7,508 nt of DNA from Vulcanimicrobiota bacterium (GCA_003133185.1 PKWF01000144.1:361-7868), one strand, 5' to 3'. Positions 1-6,740 are shown, numbered from the stretch's first letter. Translations and numbers: made by a program. The notes: generated from the letters alone by a model not told the origin.

Positions 1-444
1 GCGCTCTTGATACTCAACGACGACTGGCGGGCAGCGATTGCGTGCGATTGTGACGGCGTTCATCTCGGACCGGACGACGACGGATTCGCAGCAGCAGCAG
101 TGCGCCACGCAATGCAGGAGCGCCTGATCGGTCTCTCGTGCGGTACTGCAGGCGAGATACGCGACGCCGGCGGGAGCGATGTCGATTATTTGGGAATCGG
201 CCCGGTTTTCGAGACGAGCTCGAAATCGGACGCCGGCCGGCCGCTTGGCATCGACGGCTTGCGCAGCCTCGTACGCCAAACGCTGCTTCCGGTGGCCGCA
301 ATCGGCGGCATCACCATCGCACACCTCGCCGAGATACGGCACAGCGGCGTCGCTATGGCGGCGGTTATTTCGGCCGTGGCCTCCGCCGCGCAGCCACGCG
401 CGGCCACAGAGCGGCTCGTCTCGCGGTGGAGCGCTGCCGGGTAG
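1..444 (+). CDS. thiE: Thiamine-phosphate synthase, 3' part (N-terminus outside the window)
   Basis: This enzyme joins HMP-pyrophosphate to thiazole phosphate to give thiamine phosphate in the cytosol. The frame is open from base 1, so the start lies upstream; 147 residues are visible, about two thirds of the usual 200-220. Numbered from base 1, the TIM-barrel landmarks of the family appear in order. N6-D7 corresponds to the ND that binds pyrophosphate and Mg. GVHLGPDD at 19-26 carries the second Mg-binding Asp. GLSCGT at 44-49 has the conserved Ser. YLGIGPVF at 63-70 is followed by TSSK at 72-75, whose Lys contacts phosphate. IGGI at 101-104 and AVISAV at 121-126 form the C-terminal phosphate-binding loop. 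All key residues visible in this part are kept, so the enzyme looks active. The stop is TAG at 442-444, 13 nt before thiD. Any TPP riboswitch for the cluster would lie upstream of the window. Confidence 0.93.
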   Translation, partial: ALLILNDDWRAAIACDCDGVHLGPDDDGFAAAAVRHAMQERLIGLSCGTAGEIRDAGGSDVDYLGIGPVFETSSKSDAGRPLGIDGLRSLVRQTLLPVAAIGGITIAHLAEIRHSGVAMAAVISAVASAAQPRAATERLVSRWSAAG

Positions 445-457
445 CCGGCCACCGTCA

Positions 458-1189
458 ATGGCTGTCATCGTTCTCTCGATTGGCACGACCCATCCCTGGA
501 ACGTCGCGGGCGTGGGTCGCGATCTGGTCGTTGGCTGCGCCAAGGAATGCCGGGTTTTCACCGCCGTCGCGGCCGTCAGCGCACAAGACTCCACCGGCGT
601 GATCGCCCTGGGTCCCGTTGCACAGGAGCTCTTCGAGGCTCAGCTCTCCGCATTGCCGTGGGAGAGCGCTGGCGCCGTTCGCGTCGGCGCCCTTCCAACG
701 TCAGCCGCCGTGCGAGCCGTCGCGGCGGCTCTACGGGCGCGTCCCTGGCTGCCGGCCGTTGTCGATCCGGTCTTTGCGGCCAGTCGCGGCGGCGAGCTCG
801 CCGATCGTGCGGCGCGCGACGCGCTTGAAGAGGAACTTGCAACGCTCTCGAGCGTCGTCTTGACACCGAACCTCAGCGAAGCCGCGGCGATGCTTCACGA
901 AGACGCGATCGAGCGAAGCAATCTCGGCGAAGCGGCAACTCGGCTACGTGCCCGAGGGGCCGGCGCAGTGCTGCTAACGGGTGGTCACCTCGAGGGCGCC
1001 CCGGCGGATGCTCTTGCCACGAGCGACGGCGTAGAAATGTTCAGCGAAGCCCGGATCGCCGGAGCAATGCACGGTACGGGCTGCACGCTGGCAATGGTGC
1101 TCGCCTGCGAACTGGCTGCGGGCAAACCGTTGCCGGCGGCGGTACGAGCTGCCCGCGCCTTCGTGCGTGCCGAGATCGCAAGGCATTGA
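458..1189 (+). CDS. thiD: Hydroxymethylpyrimidine/phosphomethylpyrimidine kinase
   Basis: ThiD phosphorylates HMP to HMP-P and then HMP-PP, the pyrimidine substrate of the neighbouring ThiE. It is a ribokinase-fold enzyme. The ATG at 458 gives 243 residues, slightly shorter than the usual 260-270, and starts directly on the first beta strand (AVIVLSIG). The frame stays open further upstream inside thiE, but that extension has no ThiD-like sequence. Conserved features are AQDSTGV at 42-48 (Gln of the HMP pocket), VVDPVFAA in the middle, LTPNLSEA, LTGGHLEG, and the anion-hole motif GTGC at 206-209 followed by TLAMVLACELAAG. The usual N-terminal GSDSGGGAGIQAD-type loop is replaced by GTTHPWNVAGVGRD at 9-22. 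It keeps the AG-x-x-x-D end but loses the S/G-rich part. No good Shine-Dalgarno site precedes 458. Pathway context supports ThiD over other PfkB-family kinases, although the divergent loop leaves some doubt about exact substrate use. Confidence 0.9.
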   Translation: MAVIVLSIGTTHPWNVAGVGRDLVVGCAKECRVFTAVAAVSAQDSTGVIALGPVAQELFEAQLSALPWESAGAVRVGALPTSAAVRAVAAALRARPWLPAVVDPVFAASRGGELADRAARDALEEELATLSSVVLTPNLSEAAAMLHEDAIERSNLGEAATRLRARGAGAVLLTGGHLEGAPADALATSDGVEMFSEARIAGAMHGTGCTLAMVLACELAAGKPLPAAVRAARAFVRAEIARH

Positions 1190-2214
1190 TGCCCGCACGT
1201 AACATTGACGCGCGGATGAGCTTGACCAAACGGCGCGTGATGTCGGGTATGCGGCCGACCGGCGACCTCCACCTCGGACACCTCGTCGGCGTGCTGACGC
1301 AGTGGGAGACCTATAGCGAGAACGACGACGCGTTCTTTGAGATTGCCGATCTGCACGCGTATACGACCGAGTTTGCCGATCCCTCGATGGTGCGTGATGC
1401 GCGTGAAGCGATGGTGGCGGTCTGGTTGGCGGCGGGAGTCGACCCGCGGCGTTCGACGATTTTTCTGCAGTCGGGGGTCCCCGAGATCGCCGAACTGCAA
1501 GCGCTGCTCTCGATGATAACTCCGGTCTCGTGGCTCGAGCGCGCGCCGACCTATAAAGGACAGATCGAGGCGCTAGGCACGCACATCGCAACCTACGGTT
1601 TTCTCGGCTATCCGTTACTGCAGCTCTGCGACATCGCCGTCGTGCGCGCCCAGTACGTGCCCGTCGGGCGCGACCAAGTCGCGCACTTAGAGCTTGGGCG
1701 CGAGATCATCCGACGTTTCAATCACCTCTACGGAGAGGGATGTGAAATTCTCATCGAGCCGCAACCCACGCTCTCCGAGTTTCCCGAGGTTCCAGGTATC
1801 GACGGCCGCAAGATGAGCAAGTCGTACGGCAACGCCATTCTTATCTCCGACGACGAAGAGACGACTACCAGGAAGGTTCGTTCGATGCTCACCGATCCGC
1901 TCAAGGTCCGCCGCGGCGATCCCGGGCGCCCGGAGATTTGTCCGGTCTTTGCCCTCTGGCGATTCGTCAATCCGCTACGGCTCGACGCCATCGCAGCGGA
2001 GTGCCGTTTGGGAGCGCTGGGCTGCGTGCGAGATAAGAACGACTTCGCCGAGCAGCTCAACGCCTATCTGCGCCCCGTGCGGGAGCGCTACGCGCAGTAC
2101 TGCCGCGATCCGGAGACGCTGCGTCGCATCATCGCCGAAGGCACGGCGGCAACGCGGGAGATCGCCGCCGCGACGTTGCGCGACGTGAAGCACGCGATGC
2201 GGCTTATTCCTTGA
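1189..2214 (+). CDS. trpS: Tryptophanyl-tRNA synthetase
   Basis: This class Ic synthetase activates tryptophan with ATP and charges tRNA-Trp. From the ATG at 1189 it has 341 residues, the normal bacterial length. SGMRPTGDLHLGH at 19-31 contains the HIGH-type signature (HLGH at 28-31). The stretch TPVSWLERAPTYKG at 111-124 is typical of TrpRS. The block YGFLGYPLLQLCDIA at 136-150 contains D148, matching the Asp that reads the Trp indole. VPVGRDQVAHLE at 157-168 follows. The KMSKS loop is exact at 208-212 (GRKMSKSYGN). The C-terminal helices end in a standard TrpRS fashion. The start overlaps the thiD stop by one base (TGATG), with AAGG at 1180-1183 as a weak ribosome site, suggesting translational coupling. 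A TTG at 1186 and an ATG at 1216 are alternative starts; the second would leave only eight residues before the SGMRPTG motif. The last 11 nt overlap the convergent aminotransferase gene. Confidence 0.97.
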   Translation: MPARNIDARMSLTKRRVMSGMRPTGDLHLGHLVGVLTQWETYSENDDAFFEIADLHAYTTEFADPSMVRDAREAMVAVWLAAGVDPRRSTIFLQSGVPEIAELQALLSMITPVSWLERAPTYKGQIEALGTHIATYGFLGYPLLQLCDIAVVRAQYVPVGRDQVAHLELGREIIRRFNHLYGEGCEILIEPQPTLSEFPEVPGIDGRKMSKSYGNAILISDDEETTTRKVRSMLTDPLKVRRGDPGRPEICPVFALWRFVNPLRLDAIAAECRLGALGCVRDKNDFAEQLNAYLRPVRERYAQYCRDPETLRRIIAEGTAATREIAAATLRDVKHAMRLIP

Positions 2215-3400
2215 ACTTAGGAATCGTCTTCGCGATGGAGTCCAACGCCCAGTCGATGTCTTCGAGCGAGGCCGCATAGGAAAAGCGCAAGTAGCCTTTG
2301 CCGGCCGGCCCGAACGACGAACCGCCGCCGCACGCCACGCCGCCCTCCTCCAACAGGAACTTCGCCAGCGCGCGGTCGTCCTGCGTAATCGCGGCGACGT
2401 TGGGGAAGGCGTAGAACGCGCCTTCGGGGAGCAGACATGAGATGCCGGAAATGTCGTTGAGTCCTTCGACGATCCGATCCCGGCGCTGACGAAAGATCTC
2501 GTTCATACGCAGCACGGGTTCGTCGGGGCCGGTAAGCGCGGCGATGCCGGCCATCTGCACGAAGGTCGCGACGCAGCTAAACGTGTTGTTGTTGAAGAGC
2601 GTCACCGTTTTGGCCAACCGCTCGGGCAGGATTGCGTAGCCCAGACGCCAGCCGGTCATCGCGTAGGCTTTCGAAAAACCGTCGACGACGATCGTGCGCT
2701 CGCGCATTCCGGGTAGCGAGGCGATCGACAGGTACTCGGCATCGAGGTAGAAGTTCCGGCTGTAGATTTCGTCGGCGAGAACCAGGAAATCGTAGCGCTC
2801 GGCCAGTTCGGCAATGAACTCCAAGTCGCTCTTGGTCAGGACGCCGCCCGTTGGATTATGGGGCGAGTTGATAACGACCAGTTTGGTTTTCTTAGAGACG
2901 ATGCGGGCCAGTTCGTCGAGATCCATCCGCCAGTTGCGCGACTCCCGAAGCGGAATGGCATGGACGTTCGCCTGCAGATACGAGGCGCAGGATGCGTAGG
3001 CGGGATACGCGGGGTCGAAATAAATGAAATCGTCGCCCGGATCGAGCAGCGCGCTCAACGTATTCCAAATGATCGGCTTTGCGCCCGGGCTGATAACGAC
3101 GTTTTGCGCGTTCCACGGCGGCGCCATTTTGCGAAAGCGGCTCGCGTACTCGGCGATCGTTTCGCGCAAGGACAGCAGGCCGCCCGAGGGCGTGTAATGC
3201 GTGTGGTTGTCGTAGAGCGCGTCAACGGCTGCCTTCTTGACCCCGTCGGGCGTATCGAAGTCCGGCTCCCCGATCTCCATGTGAACGACCCGACGGCCGG
3301 CAGCCTCGAGCTCACGCGCGCGAGCTAAGATTTCGAAGGCGTTTTCCGAGCCCAACCGCGCAACGGCGGCGGCCAGCCGGTCTTCGTGAACTGCGAGCAT
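2204..3400 (-). CDS. PLP-dependent class I aminotransferase (aspartate aminotransferase-like)
   Basis: This is a fold-type I aminotransferase of 398 residues, the usual length for the I-gamma group that includes bacterial AspC/AatA enzymes. Numbered from the ATG at 3400, EIGEPDFDTP at 42-51 and HYTPSGG at 68-74 form the N-terminal substrate region. SPHNPTGG at 179-186 contains the PLP-contacting N182. ADEIYS at 209-214 provides D210, which pairs with the pyridine nitrogen, and Y213. DGFSKAYAMTGWRLGY at 240-255 contains K244, the Schiff-base lysine. YLRFSYA at 370-376 has R372, the arginine that binds the substrate carboxylate. All catalytic residues are present. The amino donor cannot be fixed from sequence: aspartate is the default guess, but aromatic, alanine or other substrates are possible. 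An ATG four codons upstream (3412) is in frame. I prefer 3400 because AGGA lies 5 nt before it, whereas 3412 has no convincing ribosome site. It converges with trpS and diverges from the repeat-protein gene. Confidence 0.93.
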   Translation of the reverse strand: MLAVHEDRLAAAVARLGSENAFEILARARELEAAGRRVVHMEIGEPDFDTPDGVKKAAVDALYDNHTHYTPSGGLLSLRETIAEYASRFRKMAPPWNAQNVVISPGAKPIIWNTLSALLDPGDDFIYFDPAYPAYASCASYLQANVHAIPLRESRNWRMDLDELARIVSKKTKLVVINSPHNPTGGVLTKSDLEFIAELAERYDFLVLADEIYSRNFYLDAEYLSIASLPGMRERTIVVDGFSKAYAMTGWRLGYAILPERLAKTVTLFNNNTFSCVATFVQMAGIAALTGPDEPVLRMNEIFRQRRDRIVEGLNDISGISCLLPEGAFYAFPNVAAITQDDRALAKFLLEEGGVACGGGSSFGPAGKGYLRFSYAASLEDIDWALDSIAKTIPKFKE

Positions 3401-3495
3401 ACCAATCCTCATTCTTTCGTAAAAAGTCGGCTTCGAAAACGTCCGTGCGCGCGAGCGCGGGAGCCTCCTGCGCGGCGGCGAAACGTCCCCGCGTC
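3401..3495. promoter_or_regulatory. Short divergent intergenic region, likely holding both promoters
   Basis: This 95-bp gap lies between the aminotransferase start and the chosen start of the repeat protein, which are transcribed away from each other. The part nearest the aminotransferase (about 3406-3440) is visibly richer in A and T than the surroundings and includes an A5 run and a TTCGAA palindrome at 3432-3437. Promoters for both genes would be expected here, since no other non-coding space is available. I could not identify a convincing -35/-10 pair on either strand, so this call rests on position and composition only. If the repeat protein starts at the GTG at 3445, the gap shrinks to 44 bp. 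Confidence 0.35.
3404..3408 (-). promoter_or_regulatory. Ribosome binding site deciding the aminotransferase start
   Basis: Read on the minus strand, the sequence is ATGAGGATTGGTATG, with the AGGA core about 5 nt before the ATG at 3400. The upstream in-frame ATG (3412) would consume this site as codons and has only a weak purine stretch before it. This favours the downstream ATG as the start. Confidence 0.5.
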
Positions 3496-6400
3496 ATGCG
3501 ACCTCTCTCCGAGGTTTTTGCGCCGGGAGCGCCGACGTTGCCGGAGCGGCTCAGGACGCTCGTCGTTTCGCCCGAGCGCGAGTTGGAACCTGGGATGACG
3601 GTGCGGGCGGCGTTCACTTTTCGCAATCATGGCGGCGCGCCGGCAACCGGCGTCCAGATTCGCTTTAACGTTCCCGACGGACTGGTTTATCTTGTCGGAA
3701 GTGGTCTGCTCGACGGTAACGAGCTCGACGACGAACTCGGCAACTCCCCCCTGCTCTCGCGTGCCGGCGCTCACGTCGGAGACGTGCTTCCCAACGAAGA
3801 GCGGCGAATCGAGATCGCGTACAGCGTCGCCGGAGCAATAGAAAACGGAACGACGGTCGAGTTGCAGGCGGCGGTTGCCTCCTTCGAGCTGCCGTGCGTC
3901 GGCTCCAACGTCGTGCGGTTGGTTGCGCGCAGCAAACCTCAGTTGGCAAACGCCTTGACGTGCATCTCGATCGAGGCCGCGCGCGATGCGGTTCCCGGCT
4001 CGCAGGCACAGGTAACGATTCGCATTCACAACGCGGGTGAGTCAACGGCTCGCGACGTTGTCGTCGTCTCCCCGATCCCCGAGTACACCTCCTACGTTGC
4101 CGGGTCGGCACGGGTCAACGGGCGCGAGATCGAGCGCGAACTCGGTGCATCCTTTGACCACGTGTATGCGCCGGTTGTCCTGCGCTCACTCCCGGCCCGC
4201 GCATCGGCAACGCTCGTCTACCGGGTGGCGATCGACGCGCCGCTCCCTGGCGGGACTCAGATCGTCGCGAGAGCCGACGCGGCATCGCAAGAGACACCGG
4301 CCTTTTCGCTCGATCCTGCATCACTGACGGTGCTATCGGCACCGGGCTTCGGCGACGAGCGAACCTCCTTCTCGGCCGACCCGGCGCACGGCGTTCGCCC
4401 AGGCCAACGCGTACGGCTTACGCTAACCGCGTTCAACGCCGGAAGCGCCGCAGCACAACGTGTGAGCGCGCGCCTCGAGCTTCCCGAGCATCTCTTCGTC
4501 GTACGGGGCGCCGCGACGATCGATGGACGCCCGCTTCGCGAGCGCCGCAAGGATCCGCTTCGATTCCAGCTCGGCCCGATCGACGCGGACCAATGCGTGA
4601 CGCTCTGCGTCGACTGCGTGCTCACTTCTCCGCTCGTCGATAAGAGCGTGGTAAGTGCAGCGGCCGTGCTCGATTGGGACGACCCGCCGGCCTCGTCGCG
4701 ACGCCTGGAATGCGACGTCCAAGTGCGTTCGGAACCGGCCTTTTCGGCACGACGCAACGGGCTGACGCGTGCGGGTAGTGCGATCGCCGTTCCCGGCGGC
4801 GCGCTCGAAGCCGCCATCGTGCTCGAAAACGACGGTAGCGCCGACGCGAACGATGGCGTGCTCCGCCTCCATATTGAGCCGGCGCTTGACGACGTGGCCG
4901 TTTTTGAAAGCGGCCGCCGGCTCGCACTCGAGGGGCGCTCCGCCGATTCGCCCGACACCGTGGAGCTGGGCACCCTCGAAGCCTATGAAACGCGCCGTCT
5001 GACGATCCGCGCCCGCGTGCCTTCACCGTTTGCCAATGCACGCGAACTGCGCATTGGTGCCAGCCTGCACACCCGCGAGCTGGGTGAAACCCAACTGCCG
5101 GACGCGCTCTGGCGCGTCGACTCTCATCCGGCGTTCGACCGCGAAACGTCGCGACTGGAGCTTGGCGCCCAATCGGTCTTGCGTCCGAATCAACTCGCCG
5201 ACGTCGACGTTATCGTGACCAATGTCGGCACAGACTCGGCGCACAACGTCAGCTTACGCTGCTACATCTCGCCTGAGGCGCGGCTCGAAAGCGTCGATGG
5301 AGCGACGCGTGAGAAATCGTCGCTTCTCTTCGGAGAACTCGCTCCGGCCGCGCATGCGCGGGCTCGGCTTGGGTTGCGCCTGTTGCGCGGACTGGCCAAG
5401 GATTGGCCCGTTACCGTCGACGGGCTGCTTACGGCGGACGGAATGCTGCCGGTGCCGCTGGAGCGCTTGATCATCGCCACGAACGCCGAGCCGGATTTCT
5501 CGACCGGCAGCTTCCAAAGCGAACCGGCCGATACGGTCGATCCCGGCGAAACCGTCGAATGGTTCTTGCACGTTCGTAACGGTGGGGACGGCACGGCTCG
5601 TATCGCGCAGATCACGATCGTCGGGTCGGAATCCCTCATCTACGTTCCAAACTCTACGACGGTCAACGACGTGCCAATTCGCGATTCGGGAGCGCTTCCA
5701 CCGTTTGCCGGCTCGCGGGGCATCGTGCTCAACGACGTCGATCCCGGGGTTGAAGCGACGATTCGCTGGCGGAGCGTCGTTCACAATGCGTTGCCTGCCG
5801 GCACGTCAATCGCACACGTAGCGCATATTCGCTACGACGGCGAACGCGACGATGAGATCGTTTCCGCCGAGCTACGCATCCGCGCGACGCCGATCTTCGC
5901 GAATGCCATTCCGGGTTTGCCCTTCGGACTCGACGGAATGCTGGGGCCGGCGCTGGCCGCACGTCCACGAGCGCTTTCGGAAGACCGCTTCCTGCAGCTC
6001 CCGCCCGCAACCCCGGTGAGCGAGGGCAACGGTTCTCACCCCCTCGCGCAACTCTCGGCCGCGCCCGACGACGACGTCGAAGACGCACCGCCCGAGGGTT
6101 TCGAGACGACCGATGCGACGGGAACGATCGTCGCGTTTACACCCGATCGTCTCGGCCGCACGTTACGTCTCTTGCGCGAAGCGCGCTTTCGCGGCTTGAT
6201 CACGCATTTGTTTGCAGTGCGCGCCTTTCTTCCCGAAGGGGTCGGCGACGGCCGTTGCAGCGCGCTGGGAGCGACGCGAGAACTGCTTCGCGAGGAGCTC
6301 GATCGGCTTTTCATCAAACTTCGGCTGCCGCTTTACGTTCTGACGGCGCGCGACGTCGAAACGCCGTCGTTGCGTACCACGCTCGAACGCTTGGTGCAGG

Positions 6401-6729
6401 AGGCTGGTGCCGCACGCGGTGTGCCGGCGGAGGCTCCAACCGCCGAACTCACGCTGCGAGGCACTTTCGATCCGAAGGAGTTGCGAGATCTCGGCGAGCG
6501 ATTTGCGCAGGCGCAGCTAGCCACGGCGCTGCCCTGGGCTGCGCTCGCGCGGCTTTTGCCCGACGAAACCTCCGCCTGTGCGAATTACCGCGCGCTGTTG
6601 CTCGAGGCCTTAGACGGCTTCGAGGATGCCGACTGCAACGAGTTCATCGATGCGCTGCAGCATCGCGACGATTCGCGCCTCGATGCCGCACTCGATGCAA
6701 TGGTGGCTTCGCTCCACTCGATGGCCTAG
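3496..6729 (+). CDS. Large DUF11/CARDB-like tandem-repeat protein without a signal peptide; function unknown
   Basis: The product has about 1077 residues from the ATG at 3496; a GTG at 3445 would add 17 unconserved residues, and neither start has a clear ribosome site. Residues 21-796 are six tandem beta-rich repeats of 121-135 residues resembling DUF11/CARDB immunoglobulin-like domains. Each has a strand segment ending in a N-x-G type turn (e.g. FRNHGGAPATGV, IHNAGESTARDV, VRNGGDGTARIA), a mid-repeat turn such as VNG or IDG, and a late LGxL-type motif before a run of alternating hydrophobics. Residues 797-883 form a proline- and acid-rich linker, and 884-1077 are mainly helical with no family I recognise. 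DUF11 proteins are typically exported adhesins or wall proteins, yet there is no N-terminal hydrophobic segment, lipobox, sorting signal or membrane span, so a cytosolic place or non-Sec export is inferred. The stop (TAG at 6727-6729) lies 17 nt before the next gene's ATG. I see no catalytic motif, so a scaffold or binding role is the most that can be proposed. Confidence 0.85.
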   Translation: MRPLSEVFAPGAPTLPERLRTLVVSPERELEPGMTVRAAFTFRNHGGAPATGVQIRFNVPDGLVYLVGSGLLDGNELDDELGNSPLLSRAGAHVGDVLPNEERRIEIAYSVAGAIENGTTVELQAAVASFELPCVGSNVVRLVARSKPQLANALTCISIEAARDAVPGSQAQVTIRIHNAGESTARDVVVVSPIPEYTSYVAGSARVNGREIERELGASFDHVYAPVVLRSLPARASATLVYRVAIDAPLPGGTQIVARADAASQETPAFSLDPASLTVLSAPGFGDERTSFSADPAHGVRPGQRVRLTLTAFNAGSAAAQRVSARLELPEHLFVVRGAATIDGRPLRERRKDPLRFQLGPIDADQCVTLCVDCVLTSPLVDKSVVSAAAVLDWDDPPASSRRLECDVQVRSEPAFSARRNGLTRAGSAIAVPGGALEAAIVLENDGSADANDGVLRLHIEPALDDVAVFESGRRLALEGRSADSPDTVELGTLEAYETRRLTIRARVPSPFANARELRIGASLHTRELGETQLPDALWRVDSHPAFDRETSRLELGAQSVLRPNQLADVDVIVTNVGTDSAHNVSLRCYISPEARLESVDGATREKSSLLFGELAPAAHARARLGLRLLRGLAKDWPVTVDGLLTADGMLPVPLERLIIATNAEPDFSTGSFQSEPADTVDPGETVEWFLHVRNGGDGTARIAQITIVGSESLIYVPNSTTVNDVPIRDSGALPPFAGSRGIVLNDVDPGVEATIRWRSVVHNALPAGTSIAHVAHIRYDGERDDEIVSAELRIRATPIFANAIPGLPFGLDGMLGPALAARPRALSEDRFLQLPPATPVSEGNGSHPLAQLSAAPDDDVEDAPPEGFETTDATGTIVAFTPDRLGRTLRLLREARFRGLITHLFAVRAFLPEGVGDGRCSALGATRELLREELDRLFIKLRLPLYVLTARDVETPSLRTTLERLVQEAGAARGVPAEAPTAELTLRGTFDPKELRDLGERFAQAQLATALPWAALARLLPDETSACANYRALLLEALDGFEDADCNEFIDALQHRDDSRLDAALDAMVASLHSMA
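3556..3930 (+). repeat. DUF11-like repeat 1 of the large repeat protein
   Basis: Residues 21-145. It shows EPGMTV and FRNHGGAPATGV near the start, the mid-repeat turn GSGLLDGNEL, and the late motif VGDVLPNEERRIEIAYSV. It ends where SKPQL opens repeat 2. Boundaries are drawn by eye from the recurring junction motif. Confidence 0.65.
3931..4335 (+). repeat. DUF11-like repeat 2 of the large repeat protein
   Basis: Residues 146-280. Opens with the junction SKPQL, then VPGSQAQVTIRIHNAGEST (the most typical DUF11 segment in the protein), the turn GSARVNGREI and the late motif LRSLPARASATLVYRV. Confidence 0.7.
4336..4728 (+). repeat. DUF11-like repeat 3 of the large repeat protein
   Basis: Residues 281-411. 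Opens with SAPGF, then RPGQRVRLTLTAFNAGSAAA, the turn GAATIDGRPL and the late motif LGPIDADQCVTLCVDCV. This repeat contains most of the cysteines of the beta-rich region (three in the late strands and one before the end). Reduced cysteines there would fit a cytosolic protein. Confidence 0.65.
4729..5121 (+). repeat. DUF11-like repeat 4 of the large repeat protein (divergent)
   Basis: Residues 412-542. Opens with SEPAF, then VPGGALEAAIVLENDGSADA and the late motif LGTLEAYETRRLTIRARV. The mid-repeat turn is degenerate (SGRRLALEG in place of the GSxxVNG form). Confidence 0.6.
5122..5484 (+). repeat. DUF11-like repeat 5 of the large repeat protein (shortest)
   Basis: Residues 543-663. Opens with SHPAF, then RPNQLADVDVIVTNVGTDSA, a shortened turn LESVDGATR and the late motif FGELAPAAHARARLGLRL. 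At 121 residues it is about ten residues shorter than the others. Confidence 0.6.
5485..5883 (+). repeat. DUF11-like repeat 6 of the large repeat protein
   Basis: Residues 664-796. Opens with AEPDF, then DPGETVEWFLHVRNGGDGTA, the turn NSTTVNDVPI and the late motif LNDVDPGVEATIRWRSVV. It closes at the sixth copy of the junction motif (ATPIF), after which the repeat pattern stops. Confidence 0.68.
5884..6144 (+). other. Linker of the large repeat protein: proline-rich and acidic
   Basis: Residues 797-883. It starts with ATPIF and a Gly/Pro/Leu segment, then becomes rich in Pro, Ser, Asp and Glu, including DDDVEDAPPEGFE. This composition predicts a flexible, disordered tether between the beta-rich array and the helical C-terminal domain. 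Confidence 0.6.
6145..6726 (+). other. C-terminal helical domain of the large repeat protein
   Basis: Residues 884-1077. Arg/Leu/Glu/Ala-rich segments with helical periodicity (RLGRTLRLLREARFRG, LLREELDRLFIKLRLPL, ELRDLGERFAQAQLA) replace the beta-rich pattern. The last 50 residues contain ADCNEFIDALQHRDD, which resembles a segment of the next gene's product. No known family is recognised. Confidence 0.55.
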
Positions 6730-6736
6730 TGGCCAC

Positions 6737-6740
6737 AAGG
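6737..6740 (+). promoter_or_regulatory. Ribosome binding site of the HEAT-like membrane protein
   Basis: AAGG lies 6 nt before the ATG at 6747, a normal spacing, within the 17-nt gap after the stop of the large repeat protein. It favours the ATG over the GTG at 6729. Confidence 0.45.

Noticed and set aside
86..101. Short run of GCA/CAG triplets in thiE
   Set aside because: Only four or five units encoding alanines in a helix; not a meaningful repeat.
179..457. N-terminal extension of thiD into thiE, suggesting a fusion or long overlap
   Set aside because: The extension is Arg/Ser-rich with no ThiD-like sequence. The kinase fold begins right at the ATG at 458.
974..1591. Minus-strand open frame of 205 codons opposite thiD/trpS
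   Set aside because: Arg/Ser/Pro-rich translation with no recognisable motif, lying opposite two clearly identified genes; a by-product of high GC.
2206..2224. Inverted repeat ATTCCT / AGGAAT with a 7-nt loop between trpS and the aminotransferase, possible bidirectional terminator
   Set aside because: Only a 6-bp, mostly A/T stem inside coding sequence with no U-tract; too weak to call.
2858..3328. Plus-strand open frame of 156 codons opposite the aminotransferase
   Set aside because: It reads antisense to the conserved PLP-enzyme motifs and shows no domain of its own.
3461..3470. AGGAGG on the minus strand in the divergent gap, possible ribosome site for an extra minus-strand gene
   Set aside because: No start codon follows at a suitable distance and no conserved reading frame continues from it.
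3409..4029. Minus-strand open frame of 206 codons opposite the start of the repeat protein
   Set aside because: Low-complexity Arg/Gly/Ala composition and no family similarity. The plus-strand frame here has clear periodic domain structure.
4257..4973. Minus-strand open frame of 238 codons opposite repeats 2-4
   Set aside because: Ser/Arg/Ala-rich translation typical of an antisense shadow. The plus strand carries the repeats continuously.
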